DNA of 64,000 nucleotides from Halorientalis salina (GCF_005049285.1 NZ_SOSC01000005.1:124001-188000), one strand, 5' to 3'. Positions 41,085-49,696 are shown, counted from the first letter of the stretch. Notes: generated by a model not told the origin, from the letters alone. Translations and numbers: made by a program.

Positions 41085-42305
41085 TCAGAGCACGTCCCGG
41101 TCTGCCAGGTCCTCGATGGTCGCGTCGTCGTAGCCGAACTCGCGGAGCACGTCCTCGGTGTGTTCGCCCAGCAGCGGCGGGTGTCGATCGATCGCGGTCG
41201 GCGTCTGGGAGAAGTGCATGGGGCTTCCGGCCATCTCGACCGATCCGATCGTCGGGTGGTCGACCTCCTGGTGCATGTTCCGGGCCTGTACCTGGGGGTT
41301 CTCGAAGACCTCTTCTATGTCGCGGACGCGACTCGCCGGGACGCCGGCCTCCTCCAGTCGCGCGACGGCTTCGGCCGTCGAGAACTCGGCGAATCGCTCG
41401 TCAAGGATGCGGTCCAGGTCCGAGCGGTTCTCGACGCGGTCGGCGTTGGTCGCGAAGCGGTCGTCGTCGGCGAGGTCCTCGCGGTCGATGGCCGCGCAGA
41501 ACTTCGGCCAGAGGTTCTCGGAGGCCGTCGCCACGACGACGTAGCCGTCGCTCGTCTCGAAAGCCTGGTAGGGAGCGATCGTGGGGTGTTTGCTCCCCAT
41601 CCGGCCCGGCGGGTCCCCGGTCGCGAAGTAGTACGACGCCATGTAGCTCATCCAGGCGACCTGGCCGTCGAGCAGGCTCACGTCGACTTTCTGGCCGGTT
41701 CCGTCGCCCAGTTCGCGGTAGAGGAGCGCCGAGAGGATGGCCTGCGTGGCGTACATGCCGGCCCCGATGTCGGCGATGGCGACACCGATGCGAACCGGCG
41801 GTCCACCCTCTTCACCGGTGATGCTCATCATACCACCTTCAGCCTGCATCATGATGTCGTAGGCCGGGCGGTCCTTGTGCGGGCCCCACTCGCCGTAGCC
41901 CGACAGCGAGCAGTACACCAGTTCGGGGTTCGCCTCGCGCAGGGTCTCGTAGCCGAGGTCCCACTCCTCCATTTTCCCGACGCGGAAGTTTTCCACGAGC
42001 ACGTCGGCTTCGCTCGCGAGGTCGCGGAACACGTCCCGGCCCTCCTCGGTGGTGAGATTCAGCGTCACGGAGCGCTTGTTCCGGTTGATGCTGACGTAGT
42101 AGGCGCTCTCGTCGCCGTAGTTCGGGGGGTGCCAGCCGCGGGTCTGGTCGCCCCCGTCGGGGCGTTCGATCTTGATGACGTCCGCACCGAGGTCCCCGAG
42201 TTGCATGGTACAGAACGGTCCCACGAGGACGCGGGAGGCGTCCAGCACCGTCAGTCCCTCGAGCGGCTGGTCGTCGCTGTCGGGGTCGCGTGCTTCACCA
42301 GTCAT
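41085..42305 (-). CDS. CaiB/BaiF family CoA-transferase
   Basis: A 406-residue class III CoA-transferase. It opens with G-L-T-V-L-D-A-S-R-V-L-V-G-P-F and G-A-D-V-I-K-I-E-R-P-D-G-G-D-Q-T-R-G-W near residues 38-56, the family nucleotide/CoA-binding start, with the catalytic Asp in the A-Y-D-I-M-M-Q-A-E-G-G region near 150. CoA-transfer from succinyl-CoA to mesaconate is one haloarchaeal role, but the substrate cannot be told here. A 47-residue ORF ends 3 bp before the ATG and has its own TATA, so this gene is probably the second in a transcript. Confidence 0.9.
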   Translation of the reverse strand: MTGEARDPDSDDQPLEGLTVLDASRVLVGPFCTMQLGDLGADVIKIERPDGGDQTRGWHPPNYGDESAYYVSINRNKRSVTLNLTTEEGRDVFRDLASEADVLVENFRVGKMEEWDLGYETLREANPELVYCSLSGYGEWGPHKDRPAYDIMMQAEGGMMSITGEEGGPPVRIGVAIADIGAGMYATQAILSALLYRELGDGTGQKVDVSLLDGQVAWMSYMASYYFATGDPPGRMGSKHPTIAPYQAFETSDGYVVVATASENLWPKFCAAIDREDLADDDRFATNADRVENRSDLDRILDERFAEFSTAEAVARLEEAGVPASRVRDIEEVFENPQVQARNMHQEVDHPTIGSVEMAGSPMHFSQTPTAIDRHPPLLGEHTEDVLREFGYDDATIEDLADRDVL

Positions 42306-42308
42306 GGA

Positions 42309-42452
42309 TTATGCAACGGTCCCCGCGAGGTTCGATTCGAGACCGTGCGAGCTATCGCCGACGAACTGGCGAACGGTCGGCTGGACGGGCCACTCGTCGT
42401 TCAACGGGCCGATCCCCGGGTGTGCGTACTCGACCATCGATACGAACGACAT
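42309..42452 (-). CDS. 47-residue ORF upstream of the CoA-transferase
   Basis: The frame MSFVSMVEYAHPGIGPLNDE runs on to a TAA at 42309-42311 with codons like those of real genes (GTC, GAC, CCG). The ATG lies about 25 bp downstream of an AT-rich block (TATATTATATTT on the minus strand), so a leaderless start fits, and the CoA-transferase follows after 3 bp. It has no recognised domain and could be a small protein or a translated leader. Confidence 0.4.
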   Translation of the reverse strand: MSFVSMVEYAHPGIGPLNDEWPVQPTVRQFVGDSSHGLESNLAGTVA

Positions 42453-42457
42453 ACCCC

Positions 42458-42477
42458 AAATATAATATATTTTCGTA
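42458..42477 (-). promoter_or_regulatory. TATA-rich promoter block
   Basis: On the minus strand AAAATATATTATATTTGG is by far the most AT-rich stretch in this region, centred 10-25 bp before the 47-residue ORF and about 165 bp before the CoA-transferase ATG. It is the likely basal promoter of that pair. Confidence 0.55.
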
Positions 42478-42573
42478 TGGAATCCGCTTCGTTCCGAGTC
42501 TTCCGATAACCATCCAACTATTCCCCGCAGTGTTAGATATCCACCGACACCCCACTCGTCGAGTCGGGAGCGG

Positions 42574-42966
42574 TCAGTCCAAGCGGTTCGAGATGTCCAG
42601 CGACAGCACGATACCGGCCAGGAGCGCTCCGAGGAAGTTCGCCAGGGCGTCGAGCACGTCGAACGACCGCCACGGGAGCGCGGACTGGACCACTTCGATT
42701 CCCAGACCGTACCCCGTTGCGAGGGTCACGGCGAGTGCAAGCCGACTGCGCGTGGTCGTTCCCAGCGCGTTCGCGACGAGCACCACGAGCACCGCGTAGC
42801 CGACCGCGTGAAACCACTTGTCCGCGCCGACGACTCCGAGCGGGCCGGTCATCGCGGTGCCGCCCTCGGGTGGCACCGCTACCGACGCCGCGAACACGAC
42901 CGCCGCGTACAGTACCACCGCCACGACGCGACCCGACCCGTTCCTGAGCGAGTACCAGTCGGCCAT
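42574..42966 (-). CDS. VanZ family membrane protein
   Basis: A 130-residue protein with four hydrophobic segments, matching the VanZ-like family. The conserved loop D-K-W-F-H-A-V-G-Y near residue 47 (a histidine typical of VanZ) is visible, and the D-V-L-D-A-L-A-N-F-L-G segment near 107. Function is not known; VanZ is linked to teicoplanin resistance in bacteria but this does not apply to archaea. The ATG at 42966 has a 24-bp palindrome 15 bp upstream. It is divergent from aldehyde:ferredoxin oxidoreductase. Confidence 0.8.
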   Translation of the reverse strand: MADWYSLRNGSGRVVAVVLYAAVVFAASVAVPPEGGTAMTGPLGVVGADKWFHAVGYAVLVVLVANALGTTTRSRLALAVTLATGYGLGIEVVQSALPWRSFDVLDALANFLGALLAGIVLSLDISNRLD

Positions 42967-42980
42967 ACCCACGGTCGGGG

Positions 42981-43004
42981 ATGCAAACGGGAATCCGCTT
43001 GCAT
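42981..43004. promoter_or_regulatory. 24-bp near-perfect palindrome
   Basis: ATGCAAACGG, spacer GAAT, then CCGCTTGCAT: the arms are complementary at 9 of 10 positions. It lies 15 bp before the VanZ ATG and 101 bp before the aldehyde oxidoreductase ATG, so it may be an operator for either gene. Confidence 0.5.
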
Positions 43005-43028
43005 TTGCCGGTCGAGTCGCCACAGGAA

Positions 43029-43046
43029 GTAACCGTATTCGGTTAC
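43029..43046. promoter_or_regulatory. 18-bp palindrome GTAACCG-TATT-CGGTTAC
   Basis: A perfect inverted repeat with 7-bp arms and a 4-nt spacer, about 59-76 bp upstream of the aldehyde:ferredoxin oxidoreductase ATG. Two direct repeats ATGGTACG follow at about 43068 and 43089. These suggest a regulated promoter. Confidence 0.5.
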
Positions 43047-43104
43047 CCGATGCTGGCAACGACTAACATGGTACGGCCCCAATTCAATTATGGTACGTTA
43101 ATTC

Positions 43105-45045
43105 ATGACAGATCTCGGCGGGTTCCACGACAACGTCGCTCGGGTAGACCTGAGCGACGGAGACGTACAGTACGAGGGCATCGACGACGAGGATGCCAGG
43201 AAATATATCGGCGCCCGCGGACTCGGCGTGAAGTACGTCTTCGATCAGGGGACGGACGTCGACCCGCTCGGCCCGGACAACCTGCTAGCGTTCATGAACG
43301 GGCCACTGACGGGCACACAGACGACGATGAGCGGTCGCATCGCCGTCTGTACGAAGTCACCGCTCACGGGAACAGTCACCGACTCCCATCACGGCGGGTG
43401 GTCGGGCGCGCGCCTGAAGTGGGCGGGCTTCGACGGCCTGCTGTTCGAGGGCCAGGCAGAGGACCCAGTCTACGCCTACGTCGAGGACGGCGAGGTCGAA
43501 CTCCGCGACGCCTCCCACCTCTGGGGGAAGGGCGTCCACGAGACCCGGGACACCCTGGAGGACGAAATCGACGGGAAGTACGGCAAGAACCTCTCGATGA
43601 TGGCCATCGGCCAGGGCGGGGAAAACGAGGTCAAATACGCCTGTATCATCAACGAGGACGATCGGGCCTCCGGCCGGGGCGGCACCGGCTGCGTGATGGG
43701 CACCAAGAACCTCAAAGCCGTCGTCGTCAAGTCCGGGACGAAGATGCCGACGCCGGCCGACAAGGAGACCTTCCAGAAGGGCCACAAGCAGGCGATGCAG
43801 GTCATCCAGGAGTCGGACGTCACCGCACCCAATGAGGGCGGCCTCTCGATGTACGGGACGAACGTCCTGATGAACCTCACCGAGGAGATGGACGGCCTGC
43901 CGACCAAGAACGGCCGGTACTCCTCGACGAAGGCGATGTCCGACGCCGAGGGCGACGGCGAGCGAATCATCGACTCCGAGAAGGTCTCCGGCGAGAACGT
44001 CCGCGAGAACATCCTCGTCGACGAACCCACCTGTCACTCCTGTCCGGTCGCCTGCAAGAAGGAAGTCGAAGTGACGGCCATGCACAAGGGCGAGGAGATG
44101 AACGTCCGGATGGAGTCCTACGAGTACGAATCGGCCTGGGCGCTCGGCCCGAACTCCGGCCACCACGACCGCGACCGCATCGCGGTCATGCTCGACAAGT
44201 GCAACGACCTGGGCATCGACACCATCGACACGGGCAACACCATCGCGATGGCCATGGAGATGATCGAGGAAGGGAAACTCGACTTCGACGATTCCATCGA
44301 GTGGGGCGATTCCGACGAGATGATCGATCTCATCGAGCGGATCGGCCACCGCGAGACCGACCTCGCCGACCACATGGCCGAGGGTCCCGACCACCTCGCC
44401 GAGGAGTTCGACGGCCACGAGAACTCCCTGGCGGTCAAGGGCCAGACGATGGCCGCCTACGACCCGCGCTGCATGAAGGGCATGGCCATCGGCTACGCCA
44501 CCTCGAACCGCGGTGCCTGCCACCTGCGCGGCTACACGCCCGCGGCCGAAATCCTGGGCATCCCGGAGAAGGCCGACCCCTACGAGTGGGAGGGCAAAGG
44601 CGAGATCTGTGTCCTCTTCCAGGACATGCACGCCATTTCCGACTCGTTCGACATCTGCAAGTTCAACGCCTTCGCGGAGGGCATCGAGGAGTACGTCCTC
44701 CAGTACAACGGCATGACCGGCCTGGACGTGAGCGAGGAGGAACTCATGCAGGCCGGCGAGCGCGTCTACAACCTGGAGCGGTACTACAACAACCTCGTCG
44801 GCTTCGACGGCGACGACGACTCACTGCCGGATCGGTTCGTCGAGGGCCACGAGAACGCCATGCCCGCCCAGGGCGCCAGCGAGGGCCAACTCGCGGAGCT
44901 CGATAAGCTCAAAGACGAGTATTACGAGGTCCGGGGCTGGGTCGACGGCGTCGTCCCCGAGGAGAAACTGGACGAACTCGACATCGAGGTCGGCCCCGGC
45001 ACGGGCGTCTCCAGTGGCGGCGCGGCCGCACCGAGCGACGATTAG
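43105..45045 (+). CDS. Aldehyde:ferredoxin oxidoreductase family enzyme
   Basis: A 646-residue tungstopterin enzyme of the AOR family that oxidises aldehydes to acids with ferredoxin as acceptor. The N-terminal pterin-binding domain starts with R-K-Y-I-G-A-R-G-L-G near residue 33; the 4Fe-4S cysteines are seen as C-H-S-C-P-V-A-C-K near 310 (C-x2-C-x3-C) with a distal Cys near 530. The acidic character fits a halophile. The C-terminal tail (S-S-G-G-A-A-A-P-S-D-D) is unlike the family. Two palindromes lie in the promoter. A MoaD-like sulfur carrier is encoded 1.6 kb downstream. Confidence 0.9.
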   Translation: MTDLGGFHDNVARVDLSDGDVQYEGIDDEDARKYIGARGLGVKYVFDQGTDVDPLGPDNLLAFMNGPLTGTQTTMSGRIAVCTKSPLTGTVTDSHHGGWSGARLKWAGFDGLLFEGQAEDPVYAYVEDGEVELRDASHLWGKGVHETRDTLEDEIDGKYGKNLSMMAIGQGGENEVKYACIINEDDRASGRGGTGCVMGTKNLKAVVVKSGTKMPTPADKETFQKGHKQAMQVIQESDVTAPNEGGLSMYGTNVLMNLTEEMDGLPTKNGRYSSTKAMSDAEGDGERIIDSEKVSGENVRENILVDEPTCHSCPVACKKEVEVTAMHKGEEMNVRMESYEYESAWALGPNSGHHDRDRIAVMLDKCNDLGIDTIDTGNTIAMAMEMIEEGKLDFDDSIEWGDSDEMIDLIERIGHRETDLADHMAEGPDHLAEEFDGHENSLAVKGQTMAAYDPRCMKGMAIGYATSNRGACHLRGYTPAAEILGIPEKADPYEWEGKGEICVLFQDMHAISDSFDICKFNAFAEGIEEYVLQYNGMTGLDVSEEELMQAGERVYNLERYYNNLVGFDGDDDSLPDRFVEGHENAMPAQGASEGQLAELDKLKDEYYEVRGWVDGVVPEEKLDELDIEVGPGTGVSSGGAAAPSDD

Positions 45046-45099
45046 TCACCTCGGCCGCACTTCGAACTGATTTTTACGTAGCTTTCTGAAACCCCTGTC

Positions 45100-46020
45100 A
45101 TGACCGAGGGGGACATCGACGACATCGTCGAACACCACGACGCGCTCATCAACGGCGTCCGACTGCACTACGTCACCGCCGGCCCAGAGGACGGCGACCT
45201 CGTCGTCCTCCTGCACGGCTTCCCGGAGTTCTGGTACTCCTGGCGCTACCAGATCCCGGCGCTCGTCGACGCGGGGTACCGCGTCGCCGCGCTCGACATG
45301 CGCGGGTACAACGAGTCCGAGAAACCGCAGGACGTCGAGAGCTACGAGATCGAAGAACTCGTGGGTGACGTGGTGGGATTCATCGACCACCTGGGAGCCG
45401 ACTCGGCGCACGTCGTGAGTCACGACTGGGGCGGGGCCATCGCCTGGGCCCTGGGCATCTTCCAGCCCGAGGTCATCGACAGACTCGTCGTGATGAACGC
45501 CCCGCACCCGGCCGCGTTCGCCCGCAACCTCGATCTGGACCAGCTGAAACGCTCCTGGTACGTCTTCTTCCTCCAGATCCCCGCCCTCCCCGAGTGGCTC
45601 ATGACCGCCGACGACGGGGAACTCGTCGGTGACCTGTTCCGCAACCAGGCGGTCGATCCCGATGCCTTCACCGACGAGGACCTCGACCGCTACCGGGAGG
45701 CGTTCTGCAAACCCGGCGCTGCCACGGCGGCCATCAACTACTACCGGGCGTACCTCCGGGCGATCGCCGAACCGATGGCCAAAAGCGCGCTCCCGGTCGT
45801 CGGCCAGTTCTTCGACCCGCCTGGCAGCGACGAGATTCCCGTCGAGACGCTAGTGTTGTGGGGCGAACAGGACGAGGCGCTCGGCGTCGACCTCTCGGAG
45901 GGACTCGACGAGTGGGTTCCGAACGTCCGAGTCGAACGCTATGCCGACGCGAGCCACTGGGTCCAGTGTGACGTGCCCAACCAGGTCAACGAGGAACTGG
46001 TCGGCTTCCTCGACGCCTGA
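45100..46020 (+). CDS. Alpha/beta hydrolase, epoxide hydrolase-like
   Basis: A 306-residue alpha/beta-hydrolase. The oxyanion-hole motif L-L-H-G-F-P-E-F-W-Y-S-W is near residues 36-47, the nucleophile Asp in V-S-H-D-W-G-G-A near 108, and the C-terminal His in D-A-S-H-W-V near 288, a set typical of epoxide hydrolases and haloalkane dehalogenases. The HGFP and H-D-W-G patterns favour epoxide hydrolase. No signal peptide is seen, so it is cytoplasmic. It is convergent with a small gene, 3 bp apart. Confidence 0.88.
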   Translation: MTEGDIDDIVEHHDALINGVRLHYVTAGPEDGDLVVLLHGFPEFWYSWRYQIPALVDAGYRVAALDMRGYNESEKPQDVESYEIEELVGDVVGFIDHLGADSAHVVSHDWGGAIAWALGIFQPEVIDRLVVMNAPHPAAFARNLDLDQLKRSWYVFFLQIPALPEWLMTADDGELVGDLFRNQAVDPDAFTDEDLDRYREAFCKPGAATAAINYYRAYLRAIAEPMAKSALPVVGQFFDPPGSDEIPVETLVLWGEQDEALGVDLSEGLDEWVPNVRVERYADASHWVQCDVPNQVNEELVGFLDA

Positions 46021-46023
46021 GAC

Positions 46024-46380
46024 TCAGCGCTCGATGAGCACACAGTCCCGGATCTCCAGCGCGGACTCGAACTCCTCGGTGCGGTCGTTCCGTCGGCCGT
46101 AGCGAGCGAGTTGTTCGTGGTGGGCGCGCCGGACGGCGTCGATTTCCCGGTCAGTGACGTCCACGCGCTCGGCGATGGTCTCCCAGTGGCCGTCCTCGAC
46201 GAAGAAGGCGGTGTACTCGTCGGTCTCGTAGGCGACTTCGTACTCTCGTGCGTAGGTGTCGAACCGGGGACGGAGGTCGGCTCCCACTACGTCGACGAGA
46301 TCGGGCAGTCGTTGCGGGCCGACGCTGGCTTTGGCGGCCGTCAGCAGGAGGATCTGGCCGTCGATGGGGTCGCCCGCCAT
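46024..46380 (-). CDS. Haloarchaeal hypothetical protein, 118 aa
   Basis: A 118-residue protein with an N-terminal helix containing L-L-L-T-A-A-K-A-S-V-G-P-Q, a D-L-V-D-V-V-G-A region and a C-terminal helix E-I-D-A-V-R-R-A-H-H-E-Q-L-A-R-Y. It has no recognised domain. It overlaps the end of the previous gene as ATGA (46378-46382), so it is co-translated with the SAMP1-like operon. Confidence 0.75.
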   Translation of the reverse strand: MAGDPIDGQILLLTAAKASVGPQRLPDLVDVVGADLRPRFDTYAREYEVAYETDEYTAFFVEDGHWETIAERVDVTDREIDAVRRAHHEQLARYGRRNDRTEEFESALEIRDCVLIER

Positions 46381-46655
46381 CAGCCACCGGCGCGCATCGC
46401 CTTCTGGGAGAACTGTTCGACCAGCGAGTCGAGCGCCTCCTCGATACCTTCGAAGGCAACGGTGACCTCGGTCAGCTTCACCGTCGGCCCGATGGAGACG
46501 GTGTCGACGGTGAGCGTGGCGGTCCAGTCCTCGGCCTCGACGCGGGCCGCCTCGCGGTCTTCCGGGTCCCCGTCCACCAATTCGCCGCCGAGGTTCTCCA
46601 GGTAGTGGATCGCCAGGCGTTTGGAGATTCCGCGGAAGGACTTCTCGCGCTGCAT
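46380..46655 (-). CDS. Conserved hypothetical downstream of the SAMP1-like gene
   Basis: A 91-residue protein starting M-Q-R-E-K-S-F-R-G-I-S-K-R-L, with a two-layer alpha/beta look (T-L-T-V-D-T-V-S-I-G-P-T-V-K-L-T-E-V-T-V-A-F). The start at 46655 is 1 bp after the stop of the SAMP1-like gene and the stop overlaps the next start. I have no functional name; its place suggests a role with the ubiquitin-like protein. Confidence 0.75.
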   Translation of the reverse strand: MQREKSFRGISKRLAIHYLENLGGELVDGDPEDREAARVEAEDWTATLTVDTVSIGPTVKLTEVTVAFEGIEEALDSLVEQFSQKAMRAGG

Positions 46656-46656
46656 C

Positions 46657-46956
46657 TCACCCGCTCCGTAGTTCCGACCCGCCCGCGACCGGCGGGAACA
46701 CCGACACCGTGTCACCCGCCGAGAGCGGGGTCGCCGCACCCTCCAGGTGGAGGACGTTCTGGCCGTTCTTGAGGATGCTCAATTGGCCGCGGATCGTCCC
46801 CTCGTCGTCGAGCAGTCGGTCCTCCATGTCGGGATACTCCGATTCGAGGGTGGCGAGCACGTCGCCGACCGTCGAGTCGTCTGGGAACTCCCGGTCGACG
46901 GTCTTCTGGCCGACGATCGCCCGAAAGGTCGCGAAGAACTTGAGTTCGAGTTGCAT
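46657..46956 (-). CDS. SAMP1/MoaD-like ubiquitin-fold protein with C-terminal extension
   Basis: A 99-residue beta-grasp protein of the MoaD/SAMP1 type. The central L-S-I-L-K-N-G-Q-N-V and the end V-F-P-P-V-A-G-G fit SAMP1-like proteins, but the diglycine is at residues 92-93, followed by Ser-Glu-Leu-Arg-Ser-Gly before the stop. In MoaD and known SAMPs the GG is terminal and is adenylated by an E1-like enzyme; here the tail would have to be cut off first. The ATG at 46956 begins M-Q-L-E-L-K-F-F-A-T-F. It heads three overlapping genes. Confidence 0.88.
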   Translation of the reverse strand: MQLELKFFATFRAIVGQKTVDREFPDDSTVGDVLATLESEYPDMEDRLLDDEGTIRGQLSILKNGQNVLHLEGAATPLSAGDTVSVFPPVAGGSELRSG

Positions 46957-47001
46957 GTCCGCTGAGAGGGGCGGCGAGATCATAAATCCCCGTCGACAGG
47001 G

Positions 47002-47388
47002 TTAGAGGTCGTTCAGTCGGATACCGTCCTCGACGACGCGGTGTTGGCGCTCGCGGTCCAGGCGCTCGGCCAGGTCCTCGTGGTCGTACAACTGGCCGAT
47101 GAGGTCGGCCATCAGATTGCGCCAGGCGATGGCGTAGATGGGCGACTGGCCCCACGCGCGCATCTCGGGGACGAACTCGTCGTAGGCGTCCAGCCGGTCG
47201 TCCATCCGCTCGATTGCGTCGAGGACGTAGCCCGCGGCCTCGCTCTCGTCGTCGGCGCTCTCGATCGCGCGATTGATGCGCCCCTCCCAGCCCTCGACGG
47301 CGCGCTCCATGTCCTGTGCGGCGACCTGTCCGTCCTCGGGTAGCGAGTCGAGAATCGGTCGGGGGATCGACAGCGAAACCTCGTCCAT
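47002..47388 (-). CDS. Haloarchaeal helical protein, 128 aa
   Basis: A 128-residue acidic, mainly helical protein (E-S-A-D-D-E-S-E-A-A-G-Y-V-L-D-A-I-E-R-M-D-D-R-L-D-A-Y). It has no recognised domain. It lies 45 bp upstream of the SAMP1-like gene on the same strand, perhaps its first operon member. The ATG at 47388 precedes the E-V-S-L-S-I-P-R-P-I-L-D segment. Confidence 0.7.
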   Translation of the reverse strand: MDEVSLSIPRPILDSLPEDGQVAAQDMERAVEGWEGRINRAIESADDESEAAGYVLDAIERMDDRLDAYDEFVPEMRAWGQSPIYAIAWRNLMADLIGQLYDHEDLAERLDRERQHRVVEDGIRLNDL

Positions 47389-47431
47389 GGCACGGGGAAC
47401 GGCCGGCCGCGACTAAAGCCTCCCGGCGACC

Positions 47432-49183
47432 TCACCGCTCCTCGACGTGTCGGACCTCGCTCGCGATGCCGCGGGTCGACTCGGCCATCTCCGGCCCGCT
47501 CATCTCGGCGCGACCGATACCGAACGCCGACGGTCCTTCGATGACGACCTCGTCGCCGGGCCGGATGTCGTCGCTGGCGTCGACCACGCCCGGCGCGAGG
47601 ACGCTCCCGTGGGGGACGAAGTCGTCGATCTCGACGCGTTTGACCGGCGCGTCGCTGTCGACCCACCGGCGCGCGCCGGCGAGCGTCAGCGACAGCACGC
47701 CGTACTGGGGGACCATCGCGGCCAGTTGCTCCCCGTTGCCGTCGTGGGCACGAAGCTTCGGGTACCGCGACTGGGTCTGGAGGTCGTGGAAGATCGCCTC
47801 GCCAGCCCCCTCTCCGAACTGGTAGTCGGCGATGGCTTTGATCGTGTTGTGCTCGCGTTCGCGTTTGGGGTATTGGAGTTCCCCATCCAGTTCGGCAGCG
47901 AGATTCGCAAGGGAGTCACTCGTCGTCGGGTGGTCCTCGACGGTGAATATCGGGTCCACGTCGAGGTCAGCGGTCGCCCGCTCGACGATCTCCCGGTAGC
48001 CCTCGGGCGGGACGTGTGCGACGACCTTCGGGTAATCGTTCCGTCGAAGGTATCGTTCCAGCACGTCGCTCACGAACTCGATTTCGGTGGCCGTCCACTC
48101 GCCGGTCACCACCGAATCGTAGTGCTGGGCGGGGTACGTGGTTTCGAGTTCCTGAGGGACGACACCGATGGGCGAGGTCATCGAGGCGACGTGGGCGCGC
48201 CACTGGATCACGTCGTGGTACTGGCCGTGGCTCTGGGACTCGCTGTAGGGTTTCGTCGCCGAACAGGGGACGAGGACGAGCGGACTCGAAAACCGGCTCC
48301 GGTAGCGCTCGGTCACGCGCTGGGCGAAGCGCTGGATCTCCACGCGGCGGATGGTGTCGTCGGTCGCCGCGGTGATTTCAGCCCGGCGGATGACCGGCGT
48401 GCGCTGTTCGAGGTAGCTGTACTGCTGGTCGAGTCGCCGGAAGGTGGCGGTGAGCCACTGCTCGTGGCGGGCCTGGCCCTCGACGTAATCGCGAAGACGG
48501 CCGTCTCGGATGCGACGACGGACCCGCTTGAGTTCGGCGGCGAGCGCGTTGGCGTTGTGTTCGGCGCAGTCCTCCCGGTCGAACTCCTCGCGTGGGACCT
48601 GGCAGGCCGGACAGGCACAGGGAAGCTCGTCTAAGTCCTCCAGGAAGTACTCGTCGTCCGTGGTCTGGTAGAACCCGCGGGAGCCCCTGATGACCGCGCG
48701 GTCGGTGTCCACGAGGTCCGCGCCGGCGTACACGAGCGTCGCGACGTTCATCGGCGTGGCGACCCCCGGGAGGTACAGCGCGCTGTCCGCAGGTGTAGCC
48801 TCGCGAGTCTGCAACATGGCGTCGACGAACGCCCGGGCGTGCCCGGCGTAGCCCGCCGCGTTCGAGAGGACGTACGCGTCGCTGCCCTGATTGCTCGCCG
48901 TATCGGGCGAAATCACGGCCGCGCTGGGATAGTCCACGTCCGGGTAGTCGACGGCGAAGGCGTCCTGTACGTCCTCGGGCGTCCCCGCCGGCAATCCGCG
49001 GTGGGGCAGGACCGTCAGCGCTGACTCGTTACCCTCGGGGACCGTGCGGTCCTCGGGCCAGAGACTGCCCGCGTCGGCCAGTACGTCGTCGGCGATAGCG
49101 GGCGTCGAAAGCGACTCGGCGAGCCGCAGTTCCCCGATGCGGGCGGCCCCGTCCCGCTCGTGGATCTCGAAATACTCGGTCAT
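47432..49183 (-). CDS. arcS: Archaeosine synthase ArcS
   Basis: A 583-residue protein that amidates or lysinylates preQ0 at tRNA position 15. The N-terminal part is TGT-like and has a Cys cluster (L-P-C-A-C-P-A-C near residues 195-202), P-C-S-A-T-K-P-Y-S-E-S-Q-S-H near 312-325 is the ArcS motif, and a C-terminal PUA domain covers about 505-575 (V-D-A-S-D-D-I-R-P-G-D-E-V-V-I-E-G-P-S-A-F-G-I-G). The ATG at 49183 is preferred over one nine codons upstream. It works with TgtA (50601) and RaSEA (39935). Confidence 0.95.
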   Translation of the reverse strand: MTEYFEIHERDGAARIGELRLAESLSTPAIADDVLADAGSLWPEDRTVPEGNESALTVLPHRGLPAGTPEDVQDAFAVDYPDVDYPSAAVISPDTASNQGSDAYVLSNAAGYAGHARAFVDAMLQTREATPADSALYLPGVATPMNVATLVYAGADLVDTDRAVIRGSRGFYQTTDDEYFLEDLDELPCACPACQVPREEFDREDCAEHNANALAAELKRVRRRIRDGRLRDYVEGQARHEQWLTATFRRLDQQYSYLEQRTPVIRRAEITAATDDTIRRVEIQRFAQRVTERYRSRFSSPLVLVPCSATKPYSESQSHGQYHDVIQWRAHVASMTSPIGVVPQELETTYPAQHYDSVVTGEWTATEIEFVSDVLERYLRRNDYPKVVAHVPPEGYREIVERATADLDVDPIFTVEDHPTTSDSLANLAAELDGELQYPKREREHNTIKAIADYQFGEGAGEAIFHDLQTQSRYPKLRAHDGNGEQLAAMVPQYGVLSLTLAGARRWVDSDAPVKRVEIDDFVPHGSVLAPGVVDASDDIRPGDEVVIEGPSAFGIGRAEMSGPEMAESTRGIASEVRHVEER

Positions 49184-49252
49184 GCCCGCCCCTCGGGGGA
49201 GCGCGGCCAATTATCTTTCCTTCCGGGGAACCTCGACGAACGAACCCACGCT

Positions 49253-49696
49253 TTACCCCTCGATCTTCTGAACGATACGACTCGCCTGCTCGACCGCCGT
49301 GTCTACGTCCACCGGTTTCACGATGAGGACGCTCTCGATGCACCACTCGTCGCTGCCTTTCAGTTTCCCCGTGCGGACCTCGCTACCCTCGTGGACGGAA
49401 TCGGCCGCCATCGACGCCCAGTCCGGCGTCCGAATCGTGTCGAAGGCGTCGGGGTCCCGGATGCGGACGTGGACGTACTCCTCGCCGTCCTCGACCGCCC
49501 GGATCTGGGCGCGAGTCCCCCGAATCTGCTTGGGCGGGAGTTGCTGCTGTTCCTGCTGCGATCCGTGCCCTCGTGGCTGCTGACTCGCCTGCTGTCCCCC
49601 TGGTTGGGGCTGTACCTGTGTTTGCTGTCCGTACTGGGGCTGCTGTCGCTGCTGTGGCTGGGGCGGTGTCTGTCGGCGTTGCTGCTCGGGTGGCCG
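49253..49696 (-). pseudogene. C-terminal part of a Gln-rich protein, beyond an in-frame TGA
   Basis: In frame with the gene at 49697-50179, after its TGA stop, an open frame of 147 residues continues: more Q/P-rich sequence (R-Q-T-P-P-Q-P-Q-Q-R-Q-Q) and then a folded-looking domain (about 90 residues, starting G-T-R-A-Q-I-R-A-V-E-D-G-E-E-Y-V-H-V-R and ending I-V-Q-K-I-E-G). There is no usable start codon near its beginning, so it is not expressed alone unless the TGA is read through. It looks like the 3' part of a single gene. Confidence 0.6.
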
